Counted from the first letter of the stretch, positions 34,501 to 45,192 are shown. The stretch is 64,000 nucleotides of DNA from Anniella stebbinsi (GCA_029215795.1 JARDYH010000001.1:120343033-120407032); one strand, 5' to 3'. Numbers and translations are program-made. The notes: a model not told the origin generated them from the sequence alone.

Positions 34501-37500
34501 CATGCAAGAGAATGTCAATTTCATTTTTAAGTAAAATTGAGTTTGAGCAAGTTTCATAATCAACCACTCATGCAAACATTTTTCCTATATCACAATATTT
34601 CCTATTATCAAGTTTATGGACTCACATGATGATGATGATGATGATAATAATAATAATAATAATAATAATAATAGAAAACTGTTACCTTTATAACAGTATT
34701 CTAAATATGTATTTAATTCTCACTGCATCTTTTACCATAAACCAAAATTGTAGGCCAGTAGATGTAGTTTACACACAAGCGAACGAAGTTTGACAAGCTG
34801 ACATACCAATAAGCCTTGGTTCTGATGTGAAGTCCCTTAAGGGCACTGGAATTTTCTTTACTATATACTCGCAAACAACTTCAATGTTGTATTTCAGCTG
34901 TGCTGAGATTGGAATAATTGGAGCTCCTTCTGCAACTGTTCCTATTTTGACAGATAATTATGTATTTTAACAGCTTAAAAGCACTAGTTACAGCATCTGA
35001 CATGTTATGAAGCTAGCTATATCAAAAAGCAATTTCTACTTTTTTATTTTATTTACAGCATACAGAACAATGCACAATTGTTAGGAACATGCACCCCCAC
35101 TCTGGAAAACAAAACCCCTGTTCTTTACTATCTATATGACTTAGCTAGATATACATAAACAATTCACTCAGTTTTAAGCTTGTAGTGGCAGAGGAGTCCT
35201 CTAGGGGAAAAAAACTGGCTCCAAATAGAATAATCTGCAGTAAATTAGTTCTAGTCCTTGAAAACCAGATGTTTGGATGGCCAAGATCCAAAGAAACTAG
35301 TGTCCAAGGGGGATTTGGACTCGTGATTTTTGAACGAAAGCCCCATGTGCCTTATGTTAAATTACTTTTTTTTAATACAGGGGAGTTTAAAAAGCAATTT
35401 GCACTATGGAACGGGAAGAGGGGCGGCTGCTCCAAAGATAAAACATTTTTAAAATCCCACTTGGAGACCTTATACTAGCCCAAGTTTCTCTCTGGATCCC
35501 AGCAAAGTGGGACCTAATTGGGGGGTGGGGGAGGATCATAACCCTATCCTATTTAAGTATTAAAGCATAATCAAATGAAATTCATATACAATTTTATCAT
35601 GCAATGCCTGAATAGACCATTGTTTTGGAAATCATGCCTGGATGTGGGTACAGAAAGATAAAGTCCTAGATAAATTAATGAGACCTACTTCCAAGTACGT
35701 ACTGTAAGAGGGCAACTGTGCAATTGGGAAGTTTGAAATACAAACTGCCACAGTTCAAAAACTTCATTCCATTTTGAGTTGAACTCAGATCAACTCATTC
35801 ATGATTTGTCTGCCCTCTCTTTGAGAATGGGACAGAGGTAACCAACAATGGGGAGATTTTGCTAGAGACAGACAAGGCTTTTCTGAACATGTCAGGAGTA
35901 TTATTTCCTGCTAGGAAGTATGGGAGTTGTAATTTTCTCTGCTTCCCAAACTGAATCAAGCAAGCCTTCCCTTCCCAAAGATTAAGAATTATTTTCCTTG
36001 GGAATGGATAGCTTCTCTCATCAATGCTTGAAAAGCCCAAGTGGCTTTTTTAAGCATTTGCAAAAAAAGCTGATACAACTTTTTTTTTTTTTTTTTTTGG
36101 AGACAGACTAGTTAGGATTAGGCTTTAAAAGTGTTAGGGCCAAAAGTGGTACAATGACTAGCATTAGAAAAGATGACTCAGGTCCAAACTTTTGCTAGAG
36201 AATAGATTACATTGGCAACAGACAACAAGCTTTTATCTGAGAATATGCATAGATTAGAATTATCCGAGGACTTTTAAAGAAAAATCAGTTGGTATTAATG
36301 ACTTGTTTTCGATATTACCGAATTCTCATTTTTTGTAGAATACTTAGATGCATTTATTTCAGAGCCCAAGGGATGTTTCGAAATGTTCCATTGAAACAGA
36401 AAATTCAGTAATCTTGAATATTTAGGAAAGAAATTATGAGCATCTATAGGTAAAAAAATGTCAGGACACAGCCTGTAGTTATAAAATCGACTTTTCACAA
36501 TGACACGGCAGCAGGAAGCTAGAAGGGAAAAAATTCTGCAAAAAGGAATGGCATGGCACATAAGGCCTTGAACCAACACCAGTTTCAGATGTTGCACAGA
36601 TTGTACTGCTACAAACTTGCCTGCCAGACTGAATCCCTGGAGCAGCTGTGCAATTGAGCCCTGTTGCAGATCACTTAAGAGGACTACAGACTTGCACAAA
36701 GTCAGCGGTAAACAAAGTCATCCAGAAATGCTACACACACAAATTAATGCAGTAAATCAGGGGTGTTGAACTTCTTTCAGTTTAAGAGCCAAATTCCATT
36801 TTGGAGAAGTTCTTGGGGGCCACACTGCAGTGGTGGACGGGCTGAAGGCGAAAGGGGTGATCCAATAATACCAGTATATTTTAGTTTAAAGCTCTTACTG
36901 CCAGTAACTAAACCTTATGAGAGGTATTTCAACCTTTTACAATGGTGGGAAATGGCAGAAAACCTGGAAAACCACCAAACTCCATCTGGTGGTTGGGGGA
37001 AAGGAATGTAGCCATCTGGAGAATCCTCAAGGGCCAGACTGAGACCCCAGATGGGTTGGATTTGACTGAGGTTCTGCACCCCTGCACAAAACCCTAAGCA
37101 CTTTGGTGCATAAGTCTCTGCCCTACTACACAAACATACTAAATGGATCCCTTGCTTAGCACTATGACAAGATTCCTTGTATCTCATCAGCTCAAGGCCT
37201 GAGCCAAAGATTTTTCAATGTTAATCCTCTAAAACAAGGATAACCAATCTTCTCAAACCCATGGGCACATTTGTATTTTCTTTTCGAGATTCCTACTTTT
37301 CTTGGCCGTCTCACCTGGACCCCCACTTTTCTTGACCTCCTACCAAACACCTTTCCCACTTCTGAACTATGATTCCACCCCCACTACCTACTGCAGCTAG
37401 CATATTCAATGTTATTTAAATGTTATATTAGATAGACATTTTTAATGGAATACTTGTAAAAATTTGAAGGCAACAGCGTTGTTTAAATGTAGGAAAGAAA

Positions 37501-40500
37501 CAAAAGTACTGAAAACTTTTGACACACAGTTTCAAGCCTTTCCCAATCTGGCAGCCTCCAAGTATGTTGGACTACACTTTCCTCAGCATTGATTTCAGTG
37601 AGTTTCTTTCAACTGCTGCCTTTGTTTGTGCTTTTGGACTACAACTCCCACATCTGTCAGTCAGCATGTCTGGCTGGGGATACTGGGAGTTGTAGTCCAA
37701 CACATCTGGAAAGCACCAGATTGGGCAAGGTTGTACTAATCAATTTTAGGAAACCAAATAACTGAGCATGATATGCTGACAATCATGTATCTACTTCAAC
37801 AGAGTTCAACTCTTTCACTACAGTTGAGGCACTTTTAGCTCACTGTTACTTAATATTAGTTCCATTTCATACCGAGACTTAAATGTATTTCAATTACATA
37901 CAGTATTCTCACATATTTGTTACAGATAATCACTTGAAAAACATTAATTACAATTCTGAAACTGCCACAGTTGCCTAATACATACAAGATTCCGGATAAG
38001 GGAAGTTTGCTTGAAATACAAGGGCAGATCCCTTGGCAATGACTGATTTTGTTTTGGAAACTCACCTTGCACAAAAGCCAGAATTTGCTCATACTGCTCC
38101 TTGGCTTGGCTCTCTTTTACCAAATCAATCTTATTCTGTAGAATTAGAATGTGTTTCAGTTTCATAATTTCTATAGCAGCTAAGTGTTCCGAAGTCTGGG
38201 GCTGAGGACATGACTCGTTGCCAGCTGGAAAGACAAAGGCACAAATGATTAGATATAGCAGGGTATAGGAGCTTGGTCAGATTCCTTAATGACAGGACAA
38301 GATGGAGAATGCTAGCCCCTTCTAATAATACTGTAGATTATTACTTTCTTAATAATAGTAATAATAATAATCTGAACATTTTACTGAAATCTTAACAGTG
38401 GGATTCACTTAACTGCTAGAGAGTAACCCCTACTTAATAGTGGATGAAATGCAACTCACCAAACTTTGTTTAGAAGCAAGTGTGAGTACCAGAAAGCAAA
38501 GTTATTCTGAAGTTTGAAGCTTAGATTTGAGCTGCATTTTATTATAAACAAGGCTGCTGTATTTCCAGATCCAGGTAATTATATCACTAGTAAAAATTAT
38601 TGATGTTCTGTGAAATTGTCTAGTATTACATCATGCATGAAATGCATATTTACAGCAATCTGAATAAATACTGGCACAATCATACTCCTGGATTTTTACA
38701 CATTTTAAACCCAGGTTTAAAGTCACCTTGGCTTTCACTCTTTGACATGGCTATGGTTGTATATACCTAAGAAATGTGTGGAATTCAGCCCATGAACCCA
38801 AAACTCTCTTGAATTTACTATTCTCAGAATAAATGCAAAAACTGAAATTCTGAAGTTCTCTTCTCCACCAACACAAGCTCTCACTATTATTGCTTTAGAC
38901 AATGAGGACCAAACTAAACATGACATTATCCATGCAATGAGCATTGGCCAAATCATTTATTTTTAAGGATGTATCAGGCACAGACAAGCATATCTGGATT
39001 GGGAACATGGCTGAAGAGTAATGGGGAATTTTACCATTTGTCCTCTTCAGAGTCCCAATCTGGATTCCCCTACACACTTGCTCTTTCCACCGGATCCAAA
39101 GCTCCCATCGGTGCCAACTGAGAACATTCCTTCCAATACAATCAACAGGTATGGTGGCAATTATCCAGAGCAGGACTATAAAAGAGCAAAGGGTAAATGG
39201 CCCACTCCACCCCCCGGAAATTCAGATCCTAATCAGGATCTGCCCTTCTGGATTTGCTATTCCCTAAAGAAGAAATTATCACACAATTGTTAATGGTATG
39301 AATATTACCATATCTAGTCCAGTCCTGAATTGAGGTAGATTCTCACATTTCATAGCATAAAACTCATTTGCCACCACTTGGCTGCAGCTCCCTAGCAAAA
39401 GCATAATCTTGCTTTCCCGTTGACTTTTTAGGAATGTGTATTGCGTGTATATCATTAAACCAAACCACAAACTACTCTCTTCTAGAATGACAGCTATTCC
39501 AATGGAACTCAATATTATGCATCTTATATTTGCAAACAGAACTGGACTCATGACCAGTAAAAATGCTAGCCAGCTATTAAGATGCCACACTGCTATACTA
39601 ACACCACGTATCAATTCCACACATTAAAATTACCTATTAACAGCAGAGCTGCATCCATTACAGCTGCTCCGTTCAACATAGTAGCCATCAAGATATCATG
39701 GCCAGGACAATCCACAAAGGAGACATGCCTGTCACGCAAGGAAGGGAAAACAAAGTAAGAAGCACTATTCACAGACAAAATGATCAGTTTCATTAAAATG
39801 ATTAGTAGGTATGAAGGTTTAAGAGCCTGCAGTAACCACACATTAACACAAATCTGCAGAACAAGGGTGGGACCTTGAACATGTCATTAACATTAGCTTC
39901 TTATTCCTGAAGTGACTGCAGAATTCAGATAGGCAGCTCCTGTACTTTATAGGTTTAAAAGCTGAGCCAAACTGATTTCTCTTACTTCTGAGTTAACACA
40001 AGATTGTAGAGCTGCAGAAGTCCTACAGCGTTCAGTGGAGTTTACTCCTTAATTACAGTAATATCAAGCAACTGAGATATGCAATATGTTCCAAAATATT
40101 AACAGCAAATCCAGTGCCTCAATCTCTGCATCCACTGATTAGTACCAGATGATTCAGAGAAACATGCAAAATATAGTACAAGTGTGAAGTGCCTTCCCAA
40201 TTTCACCCATTTATTCAATTTCAGCTTCCACCGCTCAGCCCTTGAGCCAAGCAGTTTTATGGTTTTAAGTGTGAACCACCCACAGAGCTTCAGCTATTGG
40301 GCAGTATAAATAAATAAATAAGCAGTTTAGCTCTGCAGGCAGGGAAGGCTGGTGAGGCATGAAGCACGTGCTCACCCCCTTCCTACCTCTGTACTCTTGG
40401 AAAGGAAGATGCTGTTATCAGACTCATCCCCTGGCAGATCAACTCTTTGCCAAGAGAATAACAAACTAAAACCAAAGTTACACAACTTACTTTCCAGCTG

Positions 40501-43500
40501 TGCAGCAGGAGCTTCCCTTCCCTCAGAGCAGATTTGGTGGGATGCAGGCAGCTGTGGGCGTGTGTGTGTGTGTGTGTGTGTGAGAGAGGATTCAATCTAC
40601 CAGAAGTGTTTGTTCCTCTGCCAGAAGAACACTATAGGATACAACCCAATCAGTCCTACTTCCCTCCTCCAAAACTGCTAAGGCAAAGTATCACACAGCC
40701 ATAACAACAGAAGGAAAAGCCCAAACAGCCAACAACTTCTTCCCTCTAGCAAAGCTAGCAAAGGCCAATCAGGTAACAGCTCCCTCCTTCCTGAGATCAC
40801 AGAGATGAGGAGGCACAAGCAATCATTTTAGGCCTCTCCAGCACTTTCTGCCTGTTAGGAAAGCTGCTAGAGAATGTCCTTGGAATTTCACACTAGCAGA
40901 GCCAAATTTCCTGCCATGTGAATATTCAACACATAGCTCTGTTAGGCGTGCATGGAAATCATTGGTATCAAGACCAATATCAGCCATAGATGCAGTCAAG
41001 ACAGCTATATATCAAAATCAGGTATTTTAACTATGAAGTATACTCTCACAACAAAATATTTTTTAAAAAAAAATCTATGTACAAACACTAAAGCATTCAG
41101 GTAGAACAAGTCATGTCACCTGATTAGTTTAAAATTCCCTTTGGTCCCAGAAATATCTGTAGGAAATTCATCAGGTGTACTGCTCCCACAGGATCGGTAA
41201 CACTCTGGTCGAGAACAACTTGGATCATCAAGTTTGTATATCTAAAAAGACAAGTCAAAATGAAGGTTTGCACTAAAGAATAATAAAAGCATGGCTCAAA
41301 TCAAAAGAGGCAGTTTGCTAGATGTATGGTAGTCACAAACCTTAGCATTGGCATAGCCCAGCTTGATAGTGATATTTCTTTCCAGTTCATTTTTGAATCT
41401 GACAGTATGAACTCCAGAAATAGCTTTTACTACCGTTGACTTTCCATGAGCTACATGGCCAATTGTACCTAGATTTTGAAAGCAAAGGTCAATTTCACAG
41501 AAATCCTCTACAGAGTAAAATACATGGATTTATCAAACCTTCAGCATCTATCTAAAAGCCCTTGTAGTACATCAGGCTATACCCATGCCTCTGAACCAAG
41601 AAATTTGTCTATTAGTAAAATATCAGCGAATTTGTTTGTAATGGATCGCAGAACACTCATGCCCTACTTGTGGGCTTCCCACAGGCAAGTGGTTGGCCAC
41701 TGTGTGAACTGAATCCTAGACTAGACTGGTCTCTGGCCTGATTCAACATGGTTCTAATGTTATATTTAATCCCCTAAAACAATTCTTCCAACTCCAGGCT
41801 ATATCCTCTACATACTAAGCACTGCCTTTTCACATTAACCAATTAGAGGGAAACACAAAATTGGAAGTTTTACAACACTTGAGGATCTCACAGTTATGAA
41901 CTTCAGAATTTAAGCTGGAATAAAAAGTCCCACAGAGCTGGTCCAAAGAGGGTTTGGATATGCATTTCTCAAAACAACAGAATCATAGGCTACACAGCAA
42001 ACCACTTGTGAAACAACTATCAAAGCTAACAAGACTCCCAAAAGCAATTTGATATGGCATGGGCCTGCTGTTCAGGAAAAAAAAGTAAAAGCCCCCACTA
42101 GGTATACGTTAGCCCTTGGGCATGCCTAAAGTAAAGGCATCCTTCACTGCATACTCTATCTCCTTAGTGCTACTCATAGCAGCAGCCTCATACCTAATGA
42201 CTGTCTCTGTACCAAACCCAGCTGGAACACAGCATGGGAATGGGCATGCTGGTGAAATACAACTTAGGATACAAAAGACATTGGGCATAATGCACATTAC
42301 CTCAGACAAAGACATCACCAAGGAGAGCGATCTAAGCAAGAACTAGGGTGATGCAGGTAAGGTGGGAACCAGATAAAGGACAAGTACTGGGAATGCAATG
42401 TAACTCAGGAAAGGAATTCTGTTTACACAATACTGAACCTCAGTAGAAGAAAAACTACTGGAGATTCACAAACTGAAATGATATCAGGATAGTTAACTGG
42501 CAAATTAAACAAACGGGGCAAAAAAGCCATAGAGTAGGTACCTCCCCAGGAGGAAGATGTTGATAGAAGCTCAACAGTAAAGCCTCTATCAACTGATGTA
42601 GACATATCTCCATTACACTAATTAAGATGGGACAAAGAAAGGTTAGCATCTCGATTTGTGCCCCAATTAATGAACAATAATTAGACTATATGCAGAGTTA
42701 CATACATGTCCTATTAAAACCAATGGGCCATAAGCACACCTAACTTCGTGTTGGATTGAGACTTTGAACATGGAAGGAGATCAGAACTCTTATAGCACTT
42801 TCTAAGGGCACCTTGGTTTACACTGAAGTCCATGGCCTCAAGTAGCATGCAATTAATACATATCAACCTTCTTTAGTTGCATTTGTAGTAACTTACCTAT
42901 ATTAATTGTAGCTTGTCTGCTGATGACTTCTGGTGACAGAGGTGTCAACTTAGTAACATCCTGCAGGGAACAGATCCTCAGTGATTTCCAAAGACTTATA
43001 AAGGACCACATTACACATAGTAGCTAAAAGAGCTAAAATTGTTTATATTACTTGTTTTCTTCCAAAATAGATTGAAAAAAGTAAAACTTGCAGAATAATT
43101 AACGTAGAAGTATTCAGAAGTAAGGGTGACAAGATGTCAGTTCACTGACACTAAGTAACACATCTGGTTAAGTCTGTATTTAAAGCACCCCTCTATAACT
43201 TTAGCCTTCCCCAGTCTGGTGCCCTCAGGATGTATTGGACTACAACTCATCACCTTCAGTCAGGATGGTCATTCTGTCCCCTGGAGTAATCCCAGGGACC
43301 TGGCTGGTGCTGGGAAGAGAACTTGCTCCTTCCACTGCCATCCAAGTCTCTTTCATCATGCTGGGAGAGCCACAGAGAAAGGCTAAAATGGTGAGGGACA
43401 ATGACACCAGTGGGCATGTCAGAGGGCCTGGTGGAGTTAATCTGGCCCACCACCCAAATAACAGTCTGCAGCTCTTCCATATAGTTTTCAGCAGCACAAA

Positions 43501-44667
43501 GTGCTTTACAGGCTTTTTATTTAAATCCTCTAAAGAAGGCATTTATTCCTATTTTACAGGTGAGAAACTCATGACTGAAAAAGCACAACGAAACTTGATT
43601 AACATAGAGTGCAATCCTACTTGATTTAGGGTGCAATCCTACTTGATTAACTTGGGGTGCAATGCTAGATGGGAGATGCTGAGAGTTGCAGGACTTTTTT
43701 CTGTCTAAACATGCATAGGATTCCACTATTAAGTAGTTTTTTAAAAAAAAAATGTAAGTATCTGTCACTCATGACCACCCTTGCAACGTAAAACTCACAG
43801 TGCAGTCAAGTAACACAATCCTTCGCCAAGTTAGGATTCTAAGCAATTTGCGATCAAACATCCAACAAATCAAAGTACATTAACATAAGGTATCAACCCC
43901 ACCATGCTGAAAGTTACAGCCTGTATTTCTGTCAACCCTCTTGCTTCTCTCAACAGAAGCAACTACTAGACTCTGAATATTAGGCATGTGGCTTCATGCC
44001 CAAACAGTGGCAATATGTCTACCCACAGCAAGTCTCTTCACTTCCCACCCCCCCATGAATTCTGTTACCCCTCCTATTAGTTATACTAGTACAAGGGAGT
44101 AGGAAAGGAGAGGGAACCATCCCTGTGAAAGCAATCATGTGCCACCAAATTCTGATTGTGAATGAATCAGGGAGACTCCTCTCATTTGGCTGCAGCAAAC
44201 TCGTGAACACAGGATTCCCATTCGCTTGGCGTCACGCCTAAGACCCGCGCTTACATGCAAAGTGAAGTTGTTTAGAGGGCGGTCGGGGAGAAGGAAGCGT
44301 GCGACACATTTCCCAGAACCGATATTTTGGGACTCCTAGCCCGCCACCTCCCGGCAGAAGCACTTGGCCTTCATCCTATCAAAAAGCCTCCCGCTCCCGT
44401 CCTAACTACGTTTGGCGAGGGAAAACCAGGCGAAAAACAGCAGCCAAGTCGAGGCTCGATAGATTCCACCATTCCCGTCCACCGCTTTGGCTACCCGGTA
44501 AATTACAGCCCCCCTCAGCCGCCTGGACGGCTGCGCCCCTCAGCCTACGCGTATCCCCCGGCTCTCCCTGGGACCCCTCCCCAGGACCACATGCTCACCA
44601 AGGTACTCAGGTCCTGCCGGGAGAGGTGCGGCTGCCCCAGTGTCACTCCCGCTTCATCCCCCGCCAT
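22534..44667 (-). CDS. EIF2S3: EIF2S3, translation initiation factor eIF2 gamma, whole coding span
   Basis: Twelve coding exons in transcript order: 44667-44599, 42960-42897, 41468-41341, 41241-41120, 39728-39634, 38224-38066, 34941-34807, 33080-32986, 32124-31980, 24430-24261, 24123-23951 and 22597-22534. They total 1,419 nt, exactly 472 codons plus stop, the length of human EIF2S3. The protein is the GTPase core of the eIF2 ternary complex that brings Met-tRNAi to the 40S subunit. Visible motifs are G1 GHVAHGKST (about 48-56), a Cys-containing loop [12 protein letters not shown] (94-105), G3 DCPGH (134-138), G4 NKID (190-193) and G5 SAQ (225-227), then the domain II/III beta-barrels. All junctions are GT-AG and in frame; no lesion was seen. 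Intron 9 carries a 6.4-kb Harbinger transposon. Confidence 0.98.
23323..23613. mobile_element. palindromic MITE in EIF2S3 intron 11
   Basis: The left end 'tttggatgatcacagggataaaagaagccatcgtggcttctcc' pairs with the right end 'gggagaagccatgacccctgtgatcatccgaaccc'. An inner pair 'gtgtcatctgaacc'/'ggttcagatgacac' is also inverted. No ORF of note. Superfamily is not settled because flanking duplications are not clear. Confidence 0.7.
23951..24123 (-). CDS. EIF2S3: EIF2S3 exon 11
   Basis: A 173-nt exon beginning [16 protein letters not shown] and ending RRVEKHWR, part of beta-barrel domain III. Acceptor CTTATTTCAG before 24123 and donor GGCG|GTAAGT after 23951. Fully conserved in character with vertebrate eIF2 gamma. 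Confidence 0.96.
24261..24430 (-). CDS. EIF2S3: EIF2S3 exon 10
   Basis: A 170-nt exon, [19 protein letters not shown] through [14 protein letters not shown]. Acceptor TCGTTAG before 24430 and donor AAAG|GTTAGG after 24261. It is the first exon downstream of the transposon-bearing intron; its acceptor is only 230 bp from the transposon's left end. Confidence 0.96.
24660..24862. repeat. left TIR and subterminal motif repeats of the Harbinger
   Basis: The TIR at 24660-24678 is followed by two inverted copies of its core, GTGTCGTCCGAATT at 24728-24741 and GTGTTGTCCGAATT at 24849-24862. Between them are repeated GTTGTTTAA/TTAAACAAC units. Such subterminal repeats are typical binding sites for the transposase or its Myb partner; that role is inferred. 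Confidence 0.85.
25640..27975 (+). pseudogene. Harbinger SANT/Myb-like accessory protein gene (disrupted)
   Basis: Start ATGGAGCCAGAGG at 25640 in a good context. A SANT/Myb-like DNA-binding domain spans about 25740-25990, with the typical tryptophans in [14 protein letters not shown] and LYPWLAEK and a basic [17 protein letters not shown] helix. An Ala/Pro/Lys tail with a 24-aa tandem repeat follows, then an acidic segment and a helix-rich C-terminal region (27058-27975) with [19 protein letters not shown] and a final acidic stretch. The frame is broken near 25770 (inside SANT), near 26200 at a run of eight C, and near 26330 inside the repeat; an in-frame TAA stands at 27055. In Harbinger elements this protein carries the transposase into the nucleus and binds the ends. 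The TAA overlaps GTAAGT, so an intron is an alternative. Confidence 0.8.
26216..26500 (+). repeat. 72-bp tandem repeat inside the Myb-like gene
   Basis: Four units start at TCCTGCCAAGAAAGTC: 26221, 26293, 26364 and 26436, spaced 72, 71 and 72 bp, plus a partial unit near 26474. Each unit encodes 24 residues with the core [11 protein letters not shown] and AKAAPK, resembling a lysine-alanine-proline histone H1-like tail. The 71-bp spacing shows a 1-bp deletion that shifts the frame. Confidence 0.9.
28751..30290 (+). pseudogene. Harbinger DDE transposase (HARBI1-like), one frameshift
   Basis: Upstream frame 28751-29450 (an alternative start at 28868 gives MSQREL) contains [40 protein letters not shown] and VDHL, the N-terminal helical region. 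The downstream frame, from about 29445 to the stop at 30288-30290, carries the catalytic domain. First Asp in GAMDSTH (29604-29606), second Asp in GRSHDTAVF (29742-29744), Glu in [13 protein letters not shown] (29964-29966), plus [13 protein letters not shown] and CCCILHNIC near the end. The two frames overlap by about 50 nt at 29442-29491, and the break falls at 'ccatcttcggggtg' near 29450. All three catalytic residues are present. Similar overall to HARBI1-type transposases; inactive as it stands. Confidence 0.9.
30538..30543 (+). terminator. polyadenylation signal of the transposase gene
   Basis: AATAAA about 250 nt after the transposase stop, followed by a GT-rich stretch ('ttcccgtgtgtgcggac'). 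It is the expected end signal for the element's own transcript. Confidence 0.6.
31003..31089. repeat. right subterminal repeats and TIR of the Harbinger
   Basis: Two direct copies of GTGTCGTCCGAATT at 31003-31016 and 31071-31084; the second is part of the terminal repeat ending at 31089. Mirrors the left-end arrangement. Confidence 0.85.
31217..31537 (+). pseudogene. unrecognised protein-like remnant
   Basis: An open stretch just outside the MITE/Harbinger nest, about 107 codons ending TAA at 31535-31537. It reads like real protein: [20 protein letters not shown], then [20 protein letters not shown], then [14 protein letters not shown] do not recognise the family. No good start codon precedes it outside the MITE. 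It could be a processed pseudogene or a fragment of another transposon. It lies antisense in EIF2S3 intron 9. No function claimed. Confidence 0.35.
31980..32124 (-). CDS. EIF2S3: EIF2S3 exon 9
   Basis: A 145-nt exon starting [19 protein letters not shown] and ending [10 protein letters not shown]. Acceptor GTTAATAG before 32124 and donor ATTG|GTATGT after 31980. The next exon lies 7.5 kb away across the transposon. Confidence 0.96.
32986..33080 (-). CDS. EIF2S3: EIF2S3 exon 8
   Basis: A 95-nt exon reading [20 protein letters not shown] then [12 protein letters not shown], the start of beta-barrel domain II. Acceptor TCCTTCTCAG before 33080 and donor AAAG|GTAATG after 32986. Confidence 0.96.
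33081..34806 (-). other. EIF2S3 intron 7
   Basis: A 1.7-kb intron. It contains a GC-richer block at about 33520-33790 of uncertain (probably repeat) origin, and the ATG/ATA trinucleotide microsatellite at 34629-34675. The 99-codon plus-strand ORF at 33902-34201 has no recognisable domain. Confidence 0.5.
34629..34675. repeat. (ATG)n(ATA)n trinucleotide microsatellite
   Basis: Tandem GAT/ATG units pass into about ten ATA/AAT units, within EIF2S3 intron 7 about 130 bp from exon 7. Probably polymorphic. Confidence 0.95.
34807..34941 (-). CDS. EIF2S3: EIF2S3 exon 7
   Basis: A 135-nt exon containing the G5 motif: [20 protein letters not shown], then [20 protein letters not shown]. Acceptor TCAAAATAG before 34941 and donor ATTG|GTATGT after 34807. 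Confidence 0.96.
36758..37084. mobile_element. hAT-like non-autonomous element
   Basis: Begins CAGGGGTGTTGAACTTC and ends GAGGTTCTGCACCCCTG, an imperfect inverted pair with the CAGGGGTG end usual for hAT MITEs. Flanking 8-mers CAGTAAAT and CACAAAAC match at 5 of 8 positions, so the target duplication is decayed. A related element occurs at 53041-53993 (shared 'ttttggagaag..ttgggggc'). Confidence 0.75.
37537..37731. mobile_element. palindromic MITE ('ggactacaactccca' family)
   Basis: The left arm 'cctttcccaatctggcagcctccaagtatgttggactaca' is inverted on the right as 'gttgtagtccaacacatctggaaagcaccagattgggcaagg'. The same family appears at 46172-46294 and as a half-element near 43205-43270. Hairpin-forming and non-coding. 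Confidence 0.8.
38066..38224 (-). CDS. EIF2S3: EIF2S3 exon 6
   Basis: A 159-nt exon with the G4 motif: [40 protein letters not shown], ending LAFVQ. Acceptor GTCTTTCCAG before 38224 and donor CAAG|GTGAGT after 38066. Confidence 0.97.
39634..39728 (-). CDS. EIF2S3: EIF2S3 exon 5
   Basis: A 95-nt exon with the G3 motif: [20 protein letters not shown] then [12 protein letters not shown]. Acceptor GCGTGACAG before 39728 and donor ATAG|GTAATT after 39634. It contacts the gamma-phosphate/Mg region of the GTPase. Confidence 0.97.
40235..40321 (+). mobile_element. LINE 3' tail
   Basis: The sequence '...gtgaaccacccacagagcttcagctattgggcagtataaataaataaataag' is a typical LINE end (a 'gggcagtataaat(aaat)n' terminus). 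Its inverse appears at 59930-60003 and a related tail at 54340-54385. Non-coding remnant. Confidence 0.6.
40559..40582. repeat. (GT)n microsatellite
   Basis: About eleven to twelve GT units followed by GAGAGAGG, in EIF2S3 intron 4. No function inferred. Confidence 0.9.
41120..41241 (-). CDS. EIF2S3: EIF2S3 exon 4
   Basis: A 122-nt exon reading [20 protein letters not shown] then [20 protein letters not shown], which includes the Cys-rich loop. Acceptor TCTTTTTAG before 41241 and donor ATCAG|GTGACA after 41120. The 99-bp intron to exon 3 is the shortest in the gene. Confidence 0.97.
41341..41468 (-). CDS. EIF2S3: EIF2S3 exon 3 (P-loop)
   Basis: A 128-nt exon with the G1/P-loop [20 protein letters not shown], then [20 protein letters not shown]. 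The second segment includes the switch I region. Acceptor AAATCTAG before 41468 and donor CTAAG|GTTTGT after 41341. Confidence 0.97.
41640..41760 (+). mobile_element. LINE/SINE 3' fragment
   Basis: The sequence 'ctacttgtgggcttcccacaggcaagtggttggccactgtgtgaactgaatcctagactagactggtctctggcctgattcaacatggttct' is shared with 49530-49640 and, inverted, with the start of the 54903 and 7084 copies. Dispersed family, non-coding. Confidence 0.65.
42897..42960 (-). CDS. EIF2S3: EIF2S3 exon 2
   Basis: A 64-nt exon, [20 protein letters not shown], ending in a split Gly codon. Acceptor TTCCCTGCAG before 42960 and donor ATAG|GTAAGT after 42897. Confidence 0.96.
42961..44598 (-). other. EIF2S3 intron 1
   Basis: A 1.6-kb intron. 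It holds one arm of the 'ggactacaact' MITE family at about 43205-43270 inside a repeat-like stretch to 43510, and a tandem 'gtgcaatcctacttgatt' duplication near 43608-43660. The exon-1 end merges into the CpG island. Confidence 0.55.
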
Positions 44668-45010
44668 CTTGCCCGAAAGGAAGTTAGGAGGCGGGTGAAC
44701 CTGCCTGACCCCTCGCTACAGGACACAGCGCTTTCGCCGGCGCCGACCTCGGTGCCAGGAAACGTCGGGAAACGCCGCGGAGCAGAATTTCAACCCGCCG
44801 CCTCTTTTCGGTCCAGAGGAAAGCTTCAGGGGAGTTCGGAATTGGCTCAGGCAAGAAGCAAGGCAGCCCTGGAAGGACCCCGGGCCTGGCTGATGCAACC
44901 GGCACTTGTGAGGAAAGGCGTGACTGTGTTGAATCCAAGCAGGGAGAGGGGAGTGGGCGCTGCTCGTTGTGACTGAAACGGAAGCGCTGTGGCGCAGGGG
45001 CAGTTTCGAT
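44250..45010. promoter_or_regulatory. EIF2S3: EIF2S3 CpG-island promoter
   Basis: CpG-rich island around exon 1. On the gene's strand the start codon sits in 'gcaagATGG'. An ETS-like ACGGAAGC occurs at about 44977-44984. The island faces KLHL15 across 3.2 kb, so the two genes are divergent. The transcription start is not resolvable but should lie just above 44,670. Long ORFs across the island are not genes. Confidence 0.8.
44599..44667 (-). CDS. EIF2S3: EIF2S3 exon 1 (start)
   Basis: A 69-nt coding portion, [20 protein letters not shown] then STL, followed by donor TTG|GTGAGC. ATG at 44667-44665. The N-terminus matches vertebrate eIF2 gamma with Asp in place of the Gly I recall at position 4 in human. 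Confidence 0.96.
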
Positions 45011-45192
45011 TGGACGGGCTGCCTTTCGAAAGACCAAAGCCGGATGCAGCTCCTCTACTAGTATGAGAAGGCCTATTGCATTGACACTAAACATATGCAT
45101 AAGGGGATGATACTTAGTATAGCTGGGGTTCTGAAACAGCCTTTTACGATTTTAAAAAAAACATATGTCAGTTCTGAAGGCTACTACATATT

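Larger units (their letters stand above)
34942..38065 (-). other. EIF2S3 intron 6
   Basis: A 3.1-kb intron. It holds a hAT-type MITE at 36758-37084 and a palindromic MITE at 37537-37731. A run of 20 T lies at 36080-36099. ORFs at 35185-35478 (plus) and 36295-36699 (minus) have no recognisable domain. No RNA gene seen. Confidence 0.5.
39729..41119 (-). other. EIF2S3 intron 4
   Basis: A 1.4-kb intron. It contains a LINE-like 3' tail ending in AAATAAATAAATAA at about 40235-40321 and a (GT)n run at 40559-40582. No other feature recognised. Confidence 0.5.

Noticed and set aside
44299..44976. 225-codon plus-strand ORF over the EIF2S3 promoter
   Set aside because: It runs antisense across EIF2S3 exon 1 and island sequence with no recognisable motif; GC-driven openness explains it.
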